Part shown: positions 1 through 12,113 of the stretch, one piece after another
How the letters are laid out: each line of letters opens with the position of its first letter
How positions within the stretch are numbered: position 1 is the stretch's first letter
NCBI GenBank assembly: GCA_033030425.1
Contig: JAUFSD010000024.1
Location: 806,001 to 870,000, forward strand
Direction: 5' to 3'
Origin: Verpa conica
Taxonomy: Eukaryota > Ascomycota > Pezizomycetes > Pezizales > Morchellaceae
DNA length: 64,000 nt
Made by a program: the position numbers and the translations under genes
Notes under the pieces: model-generated
Databases searched by the model: none
Told to the model about the DNA's origin: nothing
The model's input: the letters and a program-made list of their open reading frames with translations, nothing else

Positions 1-3000
1 ATACAGTATCATTCTCAACCAATCCGCTAGTCTTCAATCTCACATCTCCATTAATTATACTATCTTCACTAATTTATCGCCCGATACTGTAACTTCGAAT
101 TCCTCAACCCCCACCCCCACCCAAAAAAATGGGGAGTTGTAAGCATACCGTCAAATTCCTGCCACCAGGAGGCGCTAGAAGTATATAGAACCCTTGGGAC
201 CCTCACTATAAGTGCTTTATCCAAGATCTCCTCAAAAGATAAGAAATAGATACATGTCCAAAGTGCTGTCATTGGCAATAGCTAAAGCTCACAGCTACCG
301 CATTCGAAAGTGGCAATAAAAAGTACTTGCGGGCAACCATTGTATCGGAAGTAGTCAATCAGACCCTACATTTACCATAAAATAAATTAAACATTGTCTA
401 GCTAGCCCTAGTAATTTTAGCGGATTTTAATCCTACAAAGGATAACCGGTGAATTTTGCGAGATAAATTGCGAAGAAATACAAATAATATTAACCACCGA
501 TAAACCTAGTTTTCACAAGGCCAGCCTCTGCTATTTTTTCAGAATTCTATCCCCAAAGTCTGTGCGATCGTGAATATTACTATCAAGCCCGTAAATCCCA
601 CTACGTACATATATGGCCTACATCAATGCTATTTGTACACTATCACTTTCCTATAAGAATATCTGCTTTGTAAGAATATAGGTTCATACTAATTTCCTAT
701 TCTTATAGGGTTATTTTACTTTAAAGCCGCCATCTTTGCCTGAAGTTAGTGGGTGGTTGATAGCACTGGCAAGTGATAATTCCTGGGACTAAAGTAGGGG
801 GAACCCATGAGTAGTGACAAGATGAGGGTCCTAGTTATGAATAAAGGACTTTTTTTTATAGAAACTCTGCTTTTTATAGCTACTATTTATTGTCAGTCCC
901 TCACGATGACTTTCTCTCCACTTCCCCGCCACAAATGGGAGCACTAAAGACCCGTCATAGGATATCACTCGGTATCCAAAACCAAAGTCTGTTGTAAAAG
1001 GTGCTGAATCGATTGTCTAATAGAGATAGAGATATCTATAGATATATGCTCCAAAAGAGAACCCTAAACCCTTATATGGGGTGCCTTGCCTGGATCCTCA
1101 AACATATCAAATAGAGAGACACGTCATATATGAAACCCCCCATCAGCTATCCTTATTAGGAAGTATCTACAACAAAGTCAAACCCAACTATTAATTCGGC
1201 AAGGCAATGAAAACATCTCCCTTTACCTGTAGATTGGAATAGCTAGCCCCAATTACTGCCTAGTATACTCTTATAAAAGAGTGCACTATAGTTTAGGTTA
1301 TGAGATGGGCGAACGAAAATCAGAATTTTGTTTGTTAAACAAATTAAAAGAAACGAAAAACCATACTATGGGGATTTTAATTCTCTTATCCACTTAAGCA
1401 AGGCTGATGGACATTTATCTTCTGTGCTTTTATGCAGCGATATCTGAATACACGTATCCTAATTGAGTGAGCGGAGACAGTCCGGGTAAATGAAGTCCTG
1501 GCGAATGCAATCCTGGAGGTGACTATACTCAAACCCTCGAGTTAGGAGTAGCATTTACATAAGGGTTATCGGGAGGGTAGCTGTGGGAAATCGCTTCTTA
1601 TACTATACATAGTATGTAGCTTTGTCATCTTACCTATTAGCACTCAGGGAAATACAGCCAGAAATATTCATATTCCCTTATCAAAGACGCCGCAAAGCTA
1701 TGGGTATGGGTGAATAATGATACTAGCTACTATTTTTAAGGGCATCGATAATGATGAATGTGACATGACTACAATTATGCAATGCTCTACCCCAACGAGC
1801 CTATCGACGGTAAGTCTAGAGTTCCTTTAGTATCTACTATATCTCTATTAATTAATGATAGGCTAGCAACGATTAACCCAACAAAATCTTCTGTAGGACA
1901 TACTTCTTCATCGACTTGATAGCAGTATTCAAAAACCGAGTCCCACTCTCGATCTTGTATTGTAGGAAACACGCCCGCACAGGTATCTGAAACTTCCATG
2001 CATACTACCCCAGCATACTACCAATCTATGAGTTAGTTGAGCTCTAGAATCCCATTTGCCTAACTAAGAGTTATTTCGAAGAAAGGCTTAGGAATTTCAG
2101 GGCGTGAGTACTAGGCAGGCTCCAACCATGCTGGGTATAATCACAGATTCTCACCCGCTAATACCGAAATGATATAATCAACTAGCTTGAATTATCTAAA
2201 AACCCACTATTATGACCCAGACCACATACAGACTTAAAATGAACCCTTAGGGCTGCAGATAGACCGCATACCTGGTTTTATATACCCAGTTGAGCTTACT
2301 TTGTATTTCATTTTAATGAAATGGCTATTCCTATCAATATGACCTCTTGGTTCTGTTCCATTATAAGTTGAACCACTACTAGTTACAACGATCCCCAAGT
2401 CAAGATGCTTGCGATTACTCTTTTGTTAACCTATTTCTCTATTGCTCTCTACTACGATATTCGGTTGGAAAAGTCGGTAGTTGACGCCGGATGTTCTTAG
2501 CTCCGACACTGTAATCCAGTCGGTATGCTACGGCACTCCTCCAGAAATCTCAGAGTGATATTTAATAATGATAGCAGTAATTAATTATTAATTTAGCGTT
2601 ACTTTCATACTAAGGCAGCTATATTAATTTGGTACTCTAGTAGAGGGGTATCTTGACTAGAGAGCGCCAAGAAAAATATGGCATGGGAACACTGTAAGTA
2701 GTCAGGCCGATTCAAAACTACCAGGGTTGAGTGATCCAAGAGATAGGCCCGGTTGAGGCTCCGGTGAAGATCCTTACCTTCTAACTGGTCAGAGACCTCA
2801 GCTGCTGATTCTTGCCCTCTGACTGGTTGCAGTCGGTCAGGGTTAACATCTATCCAAGCCATACTTTGATGGCACTGCTCGTGGAACTGTAGCACATGGT
2901 ATCATATTATTAAACCGGTATTTCTTTCTTTGATTCCCAAGGCATAACATCCATACTCCAGAGGTAATAATTTTATTGTTTGGCGTCTTAGTACAGTAAG

Positions 3001-6000
3001 CCCAACGGATCTGGAGGTGATGTCGATACTAGTAATCCTTAGCTTAACTACATGCAACCCCGCTCTTGAGTTACTTTGTAGATATGAAAGTCTCCTCGGC
3101 CGCAAACTCTAGGCCGTCAGAGGCTATTTCTTCCGGAATACTCCGTTTGGCGGCCTTACGGCTTCGCTTATACTTGATATAATGATCTACGAGGCTACTT
3201 ATTTCCAATATTAGGCCCTACTTGATATCTCGCTATAACGTGCCTACATAGTTATCATACCACCAGTTTTACTCACCACCCTTGATGAATCTGGGTAACA
3301 AGAGTGCAGAAAGTTGGAAAGTCCAGACCACTTTTACGCAACAGTTAAGGTGTAAACACCTTGATCGGTACCCCGGCCATTTCCAACTCCTCCCCTTCGT
3401 ACAACCACAAACCCCGGCATTTTAGTCTTGGGACCTCCATCTTCCCGGAAAATACCCTTCATTTTTCTGAGACCTGTCTAAGGTACTGAACTCATTTATG
3501 AGGCTTGAAATCTGAGGGAAAAAAAGACTTGAAAAGTGCTTGTATTACCCTTTTGAGAATGTCTAGTAACAAAGTCCTGATCGACATGGTCACCGACGCT
3601 TTTAGTCTCGGGATCACTGTTCCGAGCTTTATCTATGTATCATTTATTATTACTTTGAGCCTAGAGGCCCCAAGACCTCCAAGACAATGAGTACGTATCA
3701 CCCCTCCTCCTCCCATTATACATCTCGGCGGCCGAAACAAACCCCCCTCCCTGTTTCTACTCTGATACACCTAGCTACTACACGCATAAACTTAGGCTCA
3801 CCACAAAAAAATGTCTGCGTCATCGATAGCAACATAGCCTTCTTTTCTTAATACTTTATCAAACCGACGGATACAAAGCCCGCTCATAAAAATATTTCCC
3901 CAAAATAGTATATAATATTAATAACAGCCCCCACACATTTTTGCTCCGGTTCGTCCCGATTTTATCTACTTGGTCCCACGAGACCCATCTATGAATCATG
4001 TTCTATGACGCAGCTTACGAGTGATATTCCGTGTTCGACTTGTGAGGCTCGACACCCACTTGCCACGTGAACAACTGATAACTCATGACCATGCCTCACT
4101 GATAAAACATCAGTGACTACGTTCAAGTATCACAATGTACCTGTAGCTCTGATCGAAGCGATGTCTGCTTGATGCAAGTCAACAAGCAGTGAAACACCAA
4201 GAAACGGGTTCGGGATGGGCTGAATGTCAAAGTAGACTTTTTTGTACGCAAGAACATTGGTCGACGCACATGCCGTACTGTATGTAAGCCTGAGTAAAAT
4301 GTAAATCCTGGGACCCAATAGCATGTGCAGAATATAGAAGTTAGCGATCGTTGCGCAACTCACTACTACCTACTAAGTTTACTTTTATGTGCCTTGCCGT
4401 TCATTAACACCGGTAACTGAGGTTTTCCGCGTAGATCAACCCTAGGCGGATTCCCGTGTATTTGTTAGCAAAAGATAATACAAATCCCACGCCTACAGGT
4501 TCGCCCTAACTTGCGGAATAGGTGATATGCAACTTGCCAGCTTTTCGTAGATATCGTGAGAAAATGCCGAACGATCCGAAATTACTTCTCTTTTTTTATT
4601 TCCTTTGAAAATTAAAGAAAATTGATATTTTTTTCTATTTTATTTTATTTCAATAATTACTGATCAAAACTAAAGATTCGATAATTTCCAGAATATCAAG
4701 TGTCCCACATATAGTATACTTTTGTAACTGTCAGATCATGGCCACTCGGCCCATTAACCACTACCTTAAGCTAGAAGGAACCATCCTCATGATTAACTGT
4801 TTCAAGCTCCACTATGACAGACTCCATCGGACGATATTTTACCAACCTATAGCCATACTCCACAGCGCAGAAAAAGCTGCACGGCGGGAAGAGAGAGAAC
4901 CCTCTCCCCAGCCAACCCGCTAAATTAAACTAAAGAATCACAAATCATCACTCGACGTTCCCGGATATTTTTTTTCTTCCCTTTGGCAAACCCCCGACGG
5001 AAACCTACACGATCCACTCTGTTGTCAAGAAAATTCCTTCCTTTTTCTTTTAGTTAACATTACATGATATGCATCTAGGTACGCCTCCCCCCCCCCCATC
5101 CAGCTCTCCACCCCTTAAAAAATGAGGGGTGGGGGGTAGAGGGTTACGTCGTCATGTCAGTCCTACCCAATTTGTGAACGTACTTTGATCTATATCGGCA
5201 CACACTTGAGCCCAGAGCCCCCCCCCCCTCTCCCTCACCGTACCGCGATCCGCTGGCAAAGCATCCTGAATCGAGCACCCGTGGGTATCAAAGGTGATGG
5301 TTAGATATCAACCCGTTAGATTGCATCCAGACTTCTGTACTACGATGTATTTTTTTACCCATAAACGTTTTTTTTATTTTTATTTTTATTTTTTATTTCA
5401 ACATGCATATCGATCGGCTGCAAGGTAATGAAGCCTAAAATTGCTCAATCTCATATCAAAAAAAAAAACTTAGTTATAGCCGAGCGCATACACATAGAAA
5501 GGCTTTCATTCTTTGAGGAATATTGACACGTATCTACGGTATGCCCACCGATGAAGGCGAAGCAAATTCCACAAGCTACGACTAACTGGGTCAACACTAA
5601 AAAGTCTCGACTGTGACGGAATTCGTACCACATACCACCAAAGAAGCCGGCTTAGCTTGTAATGCAGGGTACTATGTAGCTACATGTATTATTACGGTAA
5701 GGAAGCCGAGTTGTTACTGTGAGGATTGTACAGCAGCTGCAGTGCTTCATTTTGATACGTCGGTATATCTACCCGAACGTAAATAGTACGAGTACGTGCA
5801 GGTAAACAGGTTACATTCAAAAAATCAAATAGCTATAAGAAAAACTGATATAAGTTACTAAGCACTAGCTAAGAAACAGAGATAAGATCTGATGAAAAAA
5901 TCTGCCCGCTCGAAAGTCCTAGCATATATTAAGGGAAAGGAGATATGAAATAAGGGGGAGCTGAAAATATAAAAAGGGAAGAGGGAACAAAGTAACGACT

Positions 6001-6555
6001 TGGAACGCCGCCAGGTAAGAAAAAGCCAAGAAAAACATAAAACCAGCAATATGAACCCCCCTCGGTACACCAGCGAATGCGGATAAGAAAAACATAAGTC
6101 TTGATGCATAACCAGAAAAAAAAATAAACAGTATTGAGGACAAGGTGGTATAGGCCCCATGAATACAAAAGGAAATTAAAGAACAAGATAATAAATCCTA
6201 CCCTATTTATACACGAGAAAGAGAAATCAAACGTGAAGATGAGAGTAGGATAACATGAAGAAAAACTAAAGTAAAAAAACTCTTCGAAACGAGCTTCCTT
6301 TAATCATACCAAGCACAAAACGCCAAATCATCCTTCGTCCCTCGTAATCCATATCAAGCAAATGAGTCCAAGCAACTTCATAACCCCAAGCAATCCTAGC
6401 TTATACTATAAAACAATTTCCATCGAATCCAGACCATAAAGTGGTCACATAAACTCTGTAGCGATCGTTGCCGCCGGATAACCTGAGCTGCGACCTTGTG
6501 CGAAGCATCGTCTCAGGAATGTGTGACGAGCAGAGGGGATGGGCCGCCCACGAAT
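1..6555. other. AT-rich region without a supportable gene
   Basis: No reading frame here has the length, composition or splice structure of a real gene; all open stretches are 60 to 100 codons and frequently interrupted. The text is AT-rich with many stop codons in all frames. There are homopolymer and simple-sequence runs (T/A-rich around 5367-5398, C-runs near 5087-5099 and 5220-5228), a short hairpin near 5110-5133 (CCACCCCT against AGGGGTGG) and a 12-base inverted repeat at about 650-709. Reverse-strand frames at 2605-2895 and 2902-3105 look slightly protein-like, but I recognise no family. Roughly 5.9-6.5 kb is probably the 3' untranslated region of the bHLH gene that ends at 6556. The rest may be decayed repeats, but this is inference. 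Confidence 0.5.
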
Positions 6556-8585
6556 CTATGACATGTCCATTGTATATTCGTCCTCTTCCTTAAAAGGCAT
6601 ACCATCACCGTTCTGATTCCAATACTGCGGTTGCTGTTGAGGTGTAGCTCGAGCTGAGCCACCATTCTGACCTGACTTCCCCGCTGAACCTGAAGGACTC
6701 ACACGTGGAGACATGACATTATTGCCACTGCCTAATGGGTTACCAGCATAGTCAGTGTAGCCTGGAACCCTTAGACTTGTGCCAGGTGTTCTAGAGTAGC
6801 TGAAGCTCTGCACGCCATTTTTGTCGATTGCAGTATACAGTTCTGAGGACATTCTTTTGTCGTCTTCGCTTGGCTCGAAAGGGAAAGTACCGCCGAGACT
6901 AGCAACAAGCTCCCTAAGCTGCTTCTCCTGCTCCAGCTTCTCGTGAAGAGCCCACATCAAATCTCTTGTCCACCCAACGGCTCCGTTCAAAATATCACCT
7001 TTATTGGGCCCCTTGTCTTTCTCCTCGCCAGCGATGCCAGCAGCTGTCACACCACTAGCCCGGCGTCCAACACCTCCGGCAAGCATAGATGTTGCACGAG
7101 GCGGACTACCGCCAGGCCCTCCCATGGTTGGTGACAGAGAGCCATTGTTTACTAGATGCTTGCGCACCTTCTCGTCCTCGAGGCGATGTTGAGGTACTAG
7201 GTGAGACAACTCTTGAATACGCTCGTTAATATTATCCCTTCTTCGACGCTCAACCATGTTGTGGCTTTCCCGCCGCCGGCGTCTCTTGGCCTCTTGGGTG
7301 TTTTGCAGAGCATGGCCGCCGGGGCCTGGCTCAACCTTAGCAGGCAGTGAAGCATGTTTCCCTGATTTGAAGACGTCGGCAATTTGTGAATGGACAGTGG
7401 AGTGACCTGGCGATGAAAGAGGCGAGTCGAGGTACGAACCTGGTGTTCCTTCCCATTGGTTTGAGAGAGATTTGTGGTGGCGGTGACCACCCATGTGAGC
7501 TGCTTGAATCGGCTGTGCTGGAACACTAGATGATTCAAGAGACAAAGCACCAATCCCTGGGGTTTTGGGCGTATGAGGTGATCTTGAGTGTGGGCTTTTG
7601 CGAGAACTAGTCCTTTCCAATACAGCAGGCCGGGCTTTCCTTTTGCCAGTAGACATGTACTGATCAAAGTTTGTCCCCTGAGTTGAATCAGATCCCACAA
7701 CAGGTGAAGCATTATATGAAGATGGGGTTTCAGCTGTCGCTCCATTATAGGGGTTATTTAGTTGTTGACGGTACTGTAGTGAATGAAACCCACGGATGAA
7801 GGGCGATTGTGGAGCGTTGTCAGGAGTATGGGAATACATTTGTTCTATATTGGTAGCACCAACTGATGTACCATTCTCACCTGGCCCCCCGCTTGCGTCT
7901 CTGTCCATCTCGGGGAACAGATTATGGAGAGAATTATGGGCGCTATGGCCAGGGCCATACTCGTTCTGATTCACATCGAACTGACCGTTTTGCATGTGGT
8001 TTTCGCCCAAACTCCCCAAAGTAGCGGCCAGATCTTCGTCCGGCACACAGCTACCCATGTATCCCATATTATTTGAGGTTGAGAAGTTCGGGTATGATTG
8101 CATGAACCCGCCGTTCTGCTGGATTGGCATTGATGGAGACATAGTCAACTCTGATGGGTCGATACTCCCATCACCACCGCCAGAATAACCCTGATCTCCA
8201 AACCCGCTCTGTTGATAGGACTGGTGGCTTGACATGCTGTACGCGTCGGGGTGATGGTATGGTGTCTGGTGGAGAAACCTTGATTCTTCCTGAGGCTCGT
8301 TCTTGATAAACGGTGCCGGGGAGTTGGGGACGTTCCCACTGCTGGAATTGCTGTTATAGGCGTGCATGCCGTTGTTATGGTGGGGGATATCGACTCTTAG
8401 TTCTGCAGAGCTCTTCTTAAATGCAGAAGAGCTAAACGGCACTGGAGCGACGAGCTATTAGCCTCGCTCTCTCTTAATTTATGCTAGGCACCATTCAAGA
8501 ATAAAGCGACCAGGGGCTGCATAAGGTAACGGCCACAAAACCCGCACGCAATGGTAAAAAAGCTTAACTCACTGGTAATCGGCAT
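6556..8585 (-). CDS. bHLH transcription factor with expanded loop
   Basis: Nuclear DNA-binding regulator of the basic helix-loop-helix superfamily. The basic region ESHNMVERRRRDNINERI, around residue 395, shows the His-Glu-Arg spacing (H5, E9, R13) that in this superfamily reads CACGTG-type E-boxes. Helix 2 follows a KGDIL motif. Between the helices lies an unusually long loop of about 60 residues rich in Gly, Ser and Pro. The N-terminal half is Ser, Asn, Gln and Pro rich and disordered, as in activation domains; an acidic C-terminus ends in Met-Asp-Met-Ser. The open frame begins at a GTG (8442) just after an in-frame stop. I therefore infer a 13-base first exon, 8573-8585 (ATG CCG ATT ACC A, donor GTGAGT), spliced over 131 bases to a CCAG acceptor; exon 2 is 6556-8441, giving 632 residues. 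The alternative start is the ATG at 8367. Targets are unknown. Confidence 0.85.
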
Positions 8586-10964
8586 AACTGGCGAGCTTTG
8601 TGGTCTCCAATCCTGGATACCCAAAGACTTGAAACTTCAATATTGGATGTTACACACTCCTTCTCACCTTTTCACAAAAATGGGTGCCACTACTGAGAAC
8701 CGCGCAACAACCTTGCTGTGCGCACTTGCTGCTCCCTTGACTTGAGTGGTCTCGACCTGTGTATATGTTGAGTGATAGGTGTCGTTTTCTAAAAGTTTTG
8801 GTGTAACGACAAATTGGGCGAGAGTGCAGTAGGGCCACGAGAGCTATGGCTGGAGGGGAGAGGTGGATTGTGTGTCGTGCGTTGGCAAGAAATGGAACGG
8901 AATTGGCTGTGGATTTAATGACTCGCCAGGTGACCACCGGCAGGATTGATTTCTTGAAAAAATGGCAACTCAGAGGAATCGAGACGGTCGGAGGCTACAG
9001 AAGAATGAGGAATGGTTTTCTACAGAGAAGGCCGAATGCAAGTCGCGGGAGGGTGGGGGGAAGAGATTAGAAGTAGGAGGTGGAGGAGGTGGAGGAGGAG
9101 GAGGGAGCAGAGGTGGGGCTGGTTGGCTGGATAGATCGCTGGTTGGCTGGAGGGGCAAAGGCAGGGGATGCTTCAAGGTTGCCAGAAAGCGAATTGATTG
9201 ATTGACTAACGGGAAAAAAAAATCCCCGGGAACGAAACCAGCTAGTTAGCGGTACGGAAAGAATCGCTTGGAACTGGCCGGCCGTTCTAGAAATGGAGTG
9301 CGCCGAGAGTGTTTGCACAGAAGACCTGCAGGATTACGACTGGAGCGTGTGATAGACAGAGGAGCAGACGAGACGGGGTTGCAGGCGGCTACTAGCAAAT
9401 ATTGCGGATCTTTTTGTAAATGGTGACACAATGGCGAGCCTCTTGCGCACGCAGCAGCACAGGGGAGGGATGATGGATGGAGGGGGATGAGTGATGGAGG
9501 GGGGGAGCCTGGAAGCAGGCTGAAGTCTCAAGTCTGACTGGCCCGGAGAAATATGCAGGTCGCTGCTACTCGATCTCCGTTTTGCTCTCAACTGAGGAGC
9601 TGTCCCTTTGATGTTGCTACCGTTGCTGCCGCTGCTGTGCGGTTGGTTTCGCAGAACACTGAAGCTACTCTACGTACTTAGTGGCTCTGTGGCTTTTGTA
9701 TTGAATAAAGCACCGATAGTACTTGTTGGGCTGGTGGCGGATTGGCTATTTCGCACGAATGATTGATATCTGGCTTCGAATGGGTAGTACGGCAGGAGGG
9801 TTCTGGGAGGCGTGCAGCGAAACTGACGAGAAACTCAAAAAGTGGTGGGAGAGGGGATTCGAAAGGACGGGGAATCGGACGGGGGGAGAGGGGGGGTAGA
9901 AGTAGTAGGAGATCTTAGTAGTAGTACGGGGGACGATCACAGAGGGGCGTATGGACGAAGGATGGGACGGGGATGGTTTGGTTGGGAGGGTGCAAGCGAA
10001 CAGAAGGGGGGGGGGATGGAAGAGCAAAGCGGAGGGGGGAAGCCACCGACCGGACGAGATGACTGCTACTTTCCCACACTCTTTGGCTGGCTGTCCTTTT
10101 CGGTCAGGGTTTCAACAGCAACCTCACGATGATTTCCACCCCCAACTCTTGCCTCCGCTCCACCCACGGGTGGAGGTTCTACCCCAACCCAACCCAACCC
10201 CTGCAACTACCAGACAACACGCTGCGATAACCGGCCTGCATGTTTTTCTACCCTTTTCGTTCGGGAACTTGGACAGGAATATTCTCGAGAACCTTTCCCA
10301 AAAATCGTCCCCTTCTGAAATAATTACAAAACAAAAGTACAAAAATAAACAGACCCAAGTCAAGCGAAAAGTGACTGATAATATATTTAATTATCATTGG
10401 AAAGCGCCATAAGACTCCCCTTTCAGGTAATGAGCAGACGGCCGTCACGGCTTGGCGACACCAAGAGTACGAGGCTTGCGCAGATGCAGACTAGCGCCGC
10501 CTCCATCCTCCCCTCCACATCAACTCAACACGAACGCTTCTTGACACCAGAATCTCAGGTCCACCTAACACTCAGGAACACCCAGCAGGAAGTACCATAC
10601 AAGAAAGAGATAGGCAGGGACGAGGTGAACCGGTGCTGTACATACTGTAGTGCTCAGCCGACCCATCTATCTCCTCCTGTACCTGCAGGGAAGTGAGAGT
10701 AAGAGAAAGAGAGCCCCCTCCCAAAGAGGCCACTTAACATCTCATCTTTGACTTCAATCTTACCTTTAAAAAAAACAAGGGAGGTGCGGATGCAGAGCAC
10801 CTGAACCACCATCATCATCACAACCACCTCGAGCTCCACCCCACCGTCCCAGTTCAGTAATCTTGTTTATATTCTCCGATAGCAAGTTCAGCAGCAGCAG
10901 TACCCTTCCAAAATAATCATTCACGTTTCCATATTTTTGTTCGACATATCTTGTTCCTGTCGTC
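8586..10964. other. Intergenic region between divergent bHLH and SFT2 genes
   Basis: This stretch of about 2.4 kb separates two divergently transcribed genes and must hold both promoters and 5' untranslated regions. It is rich in G-runs and purine tracts on the plus strand (a GGA-type run at 9074-9106, and further runs near 9480-9510, 9880-9900 and 10008-10040). No open frame has coding character. I could not identify a convincing TATA element for either gene. Confidence 0.5.
9074..9106 (+). repeat. GGA/GGT purine tract
   Basis: The sequence is a run of GGAGGT and GGAGGA units with several closely spaced GG pairs, embedded in a longer G-rich stretch (9050-9180). The reverse strand reads as poly-proline, which explains the spurious open frames there. 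It lies 0.5 kb upstream of the bHLH gene start. Confidence 0.8.
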
Positions 10965-12113
10965 ATGGCTGCAGACTCTTTTAGATCACAAATGAACTCG
11001 CTAGGGTGGTCTAGAAGAGACGAGCCGGTCAACACTTCCGCGTCATCCCCATTCTTGAACAAACTACAATCCTTGAATCCGTTTGGGAACGGAGGTTATG
11101 TCCGGCTGCCCACGACTTCCGACCCTCCTCCACAGCTTCCAGCTCAAACTCGTCAAGAGGAGGAAGCAGGGTGGTTAGCATGTGAGTCAACCTTGTTTTG
11201 ATATCTCTATAGCTCCTGGCGGTAGTGCGGTAGATAGATTGTAAACAGTGGTGGTGGTGATAGTGATTGTGGTGTTGATACTTGATGTATCGCAAAACGA
11301 TCGCTGCTACTACTACCGTGCACGTTTAACTATGCACGAAATTCGCCGATGCAAAAGGAACCCTTTGCTGATCTAAATCCTCGCTTCTCCGAGCAATTAC
11401 AGTAAGCCGGTGGGATCGTCTCTTGGTGTTTGCATGCTGTAACCTGGGGGCCGCAGCTTGTTTCGTCCTCTGCTTTTTCCTCTTCCCTGTACTATCTCTA
11501 CGACCCCGGAAATTCGCAGTTCTGTAAGTTCTGTAGATCTTTTATGCAAGCCACATGCACCCGCCAAAATAATATCCACTAACGGAGTTTTATTGTATCA
11601 GCTGGACTGTGGGATCGATTTTATTCCTTACATCTTGGGCGGTGCTTCAAGGGCCGCTCACATATGCTATGCACCTTCTATCTACCCCGCGACTACCATT
11701 CACGGCTGCATATTTTGGGTCTATCGGACTGACTCTTTTCTTTGCTCTGGGGGTATGTTTACTTGGGTTATCTCAATTCCCACCTTCTTTTGAAGTTCCC
11801 ATCTTTTTTGTATATCAAAAATCTGTCACTGGGTCCATTTGTCCCCGTGAGCGTATGTGGAATAGCAAATACTTACACTTGAGTCAGGTACAATCTGTGA
11901 TTCTCACCCTTTTCTCCTGTATCGCCCAGCTTGTCGCGCTAGTGTGGTATCTCGTATCGTATTTCCCCATGGGTTCATCAGGTATGGCACAAATATCTCC
12001 CATCAGATAACAAGCCGAGAGTCCTTCCTAATCTCTCCCCGCACTATAATACAGGCCTCAGATTCGCGAGTCAACTAGGGATTAGACGAGCTGCATCGTG
12101 GATGCAGGGCTAG
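10965..12113 (+). CDS. SFT2: SFT2-like vesicle transport protein
   Basis: Small Golgi membrane protein of the SFT2/GOT1 family, involved in fusion of endosome-derived vesicles with the Golgi. I read five exons: 10965-11181, 11403-11523, 11602-11752, 11888-11981 and 12055-12113, giving 213 residues, close to the usual family length. The N-terminal 75 residues are soluble and Pro/Ser rich. The sequence LSRWDRLLVFACCN opens the membrane part, followed by four hydrophobic segments. Family hallmarks are visible: LRPRKFAVLWTVGS, SWAVLQGPLTYAMHL, TAAYFGSIGLTLFFALG and LVALVWYLVSYFPMGSSGL. The protein ends RRAASWMQG, as fungal members do. All introns are GT-AG; the first (221 bases) is long for this window. 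Confidence 0.95.

Noticed and set aside
5858..6186. Several overlapping minus-strand frames rich in Phe, Leu and Tyr
   Set aside because: All three frames are equally open and low-complexity; this is AT-rich 3' untranslated sequence of the bHLH gene.
7197..7745. 182-codon minus-strand frame within the bHLH gene
   Set aside because: Alternative frame of the same strand with no domain; the in-frame bHLH protein explains the region.
8442..8442. GTG as start codon of the bHLH protein
   Set aside because: Non-ATG starts are rare in fungal nuclear genes and a good upstream splice junction supplies an ATG.
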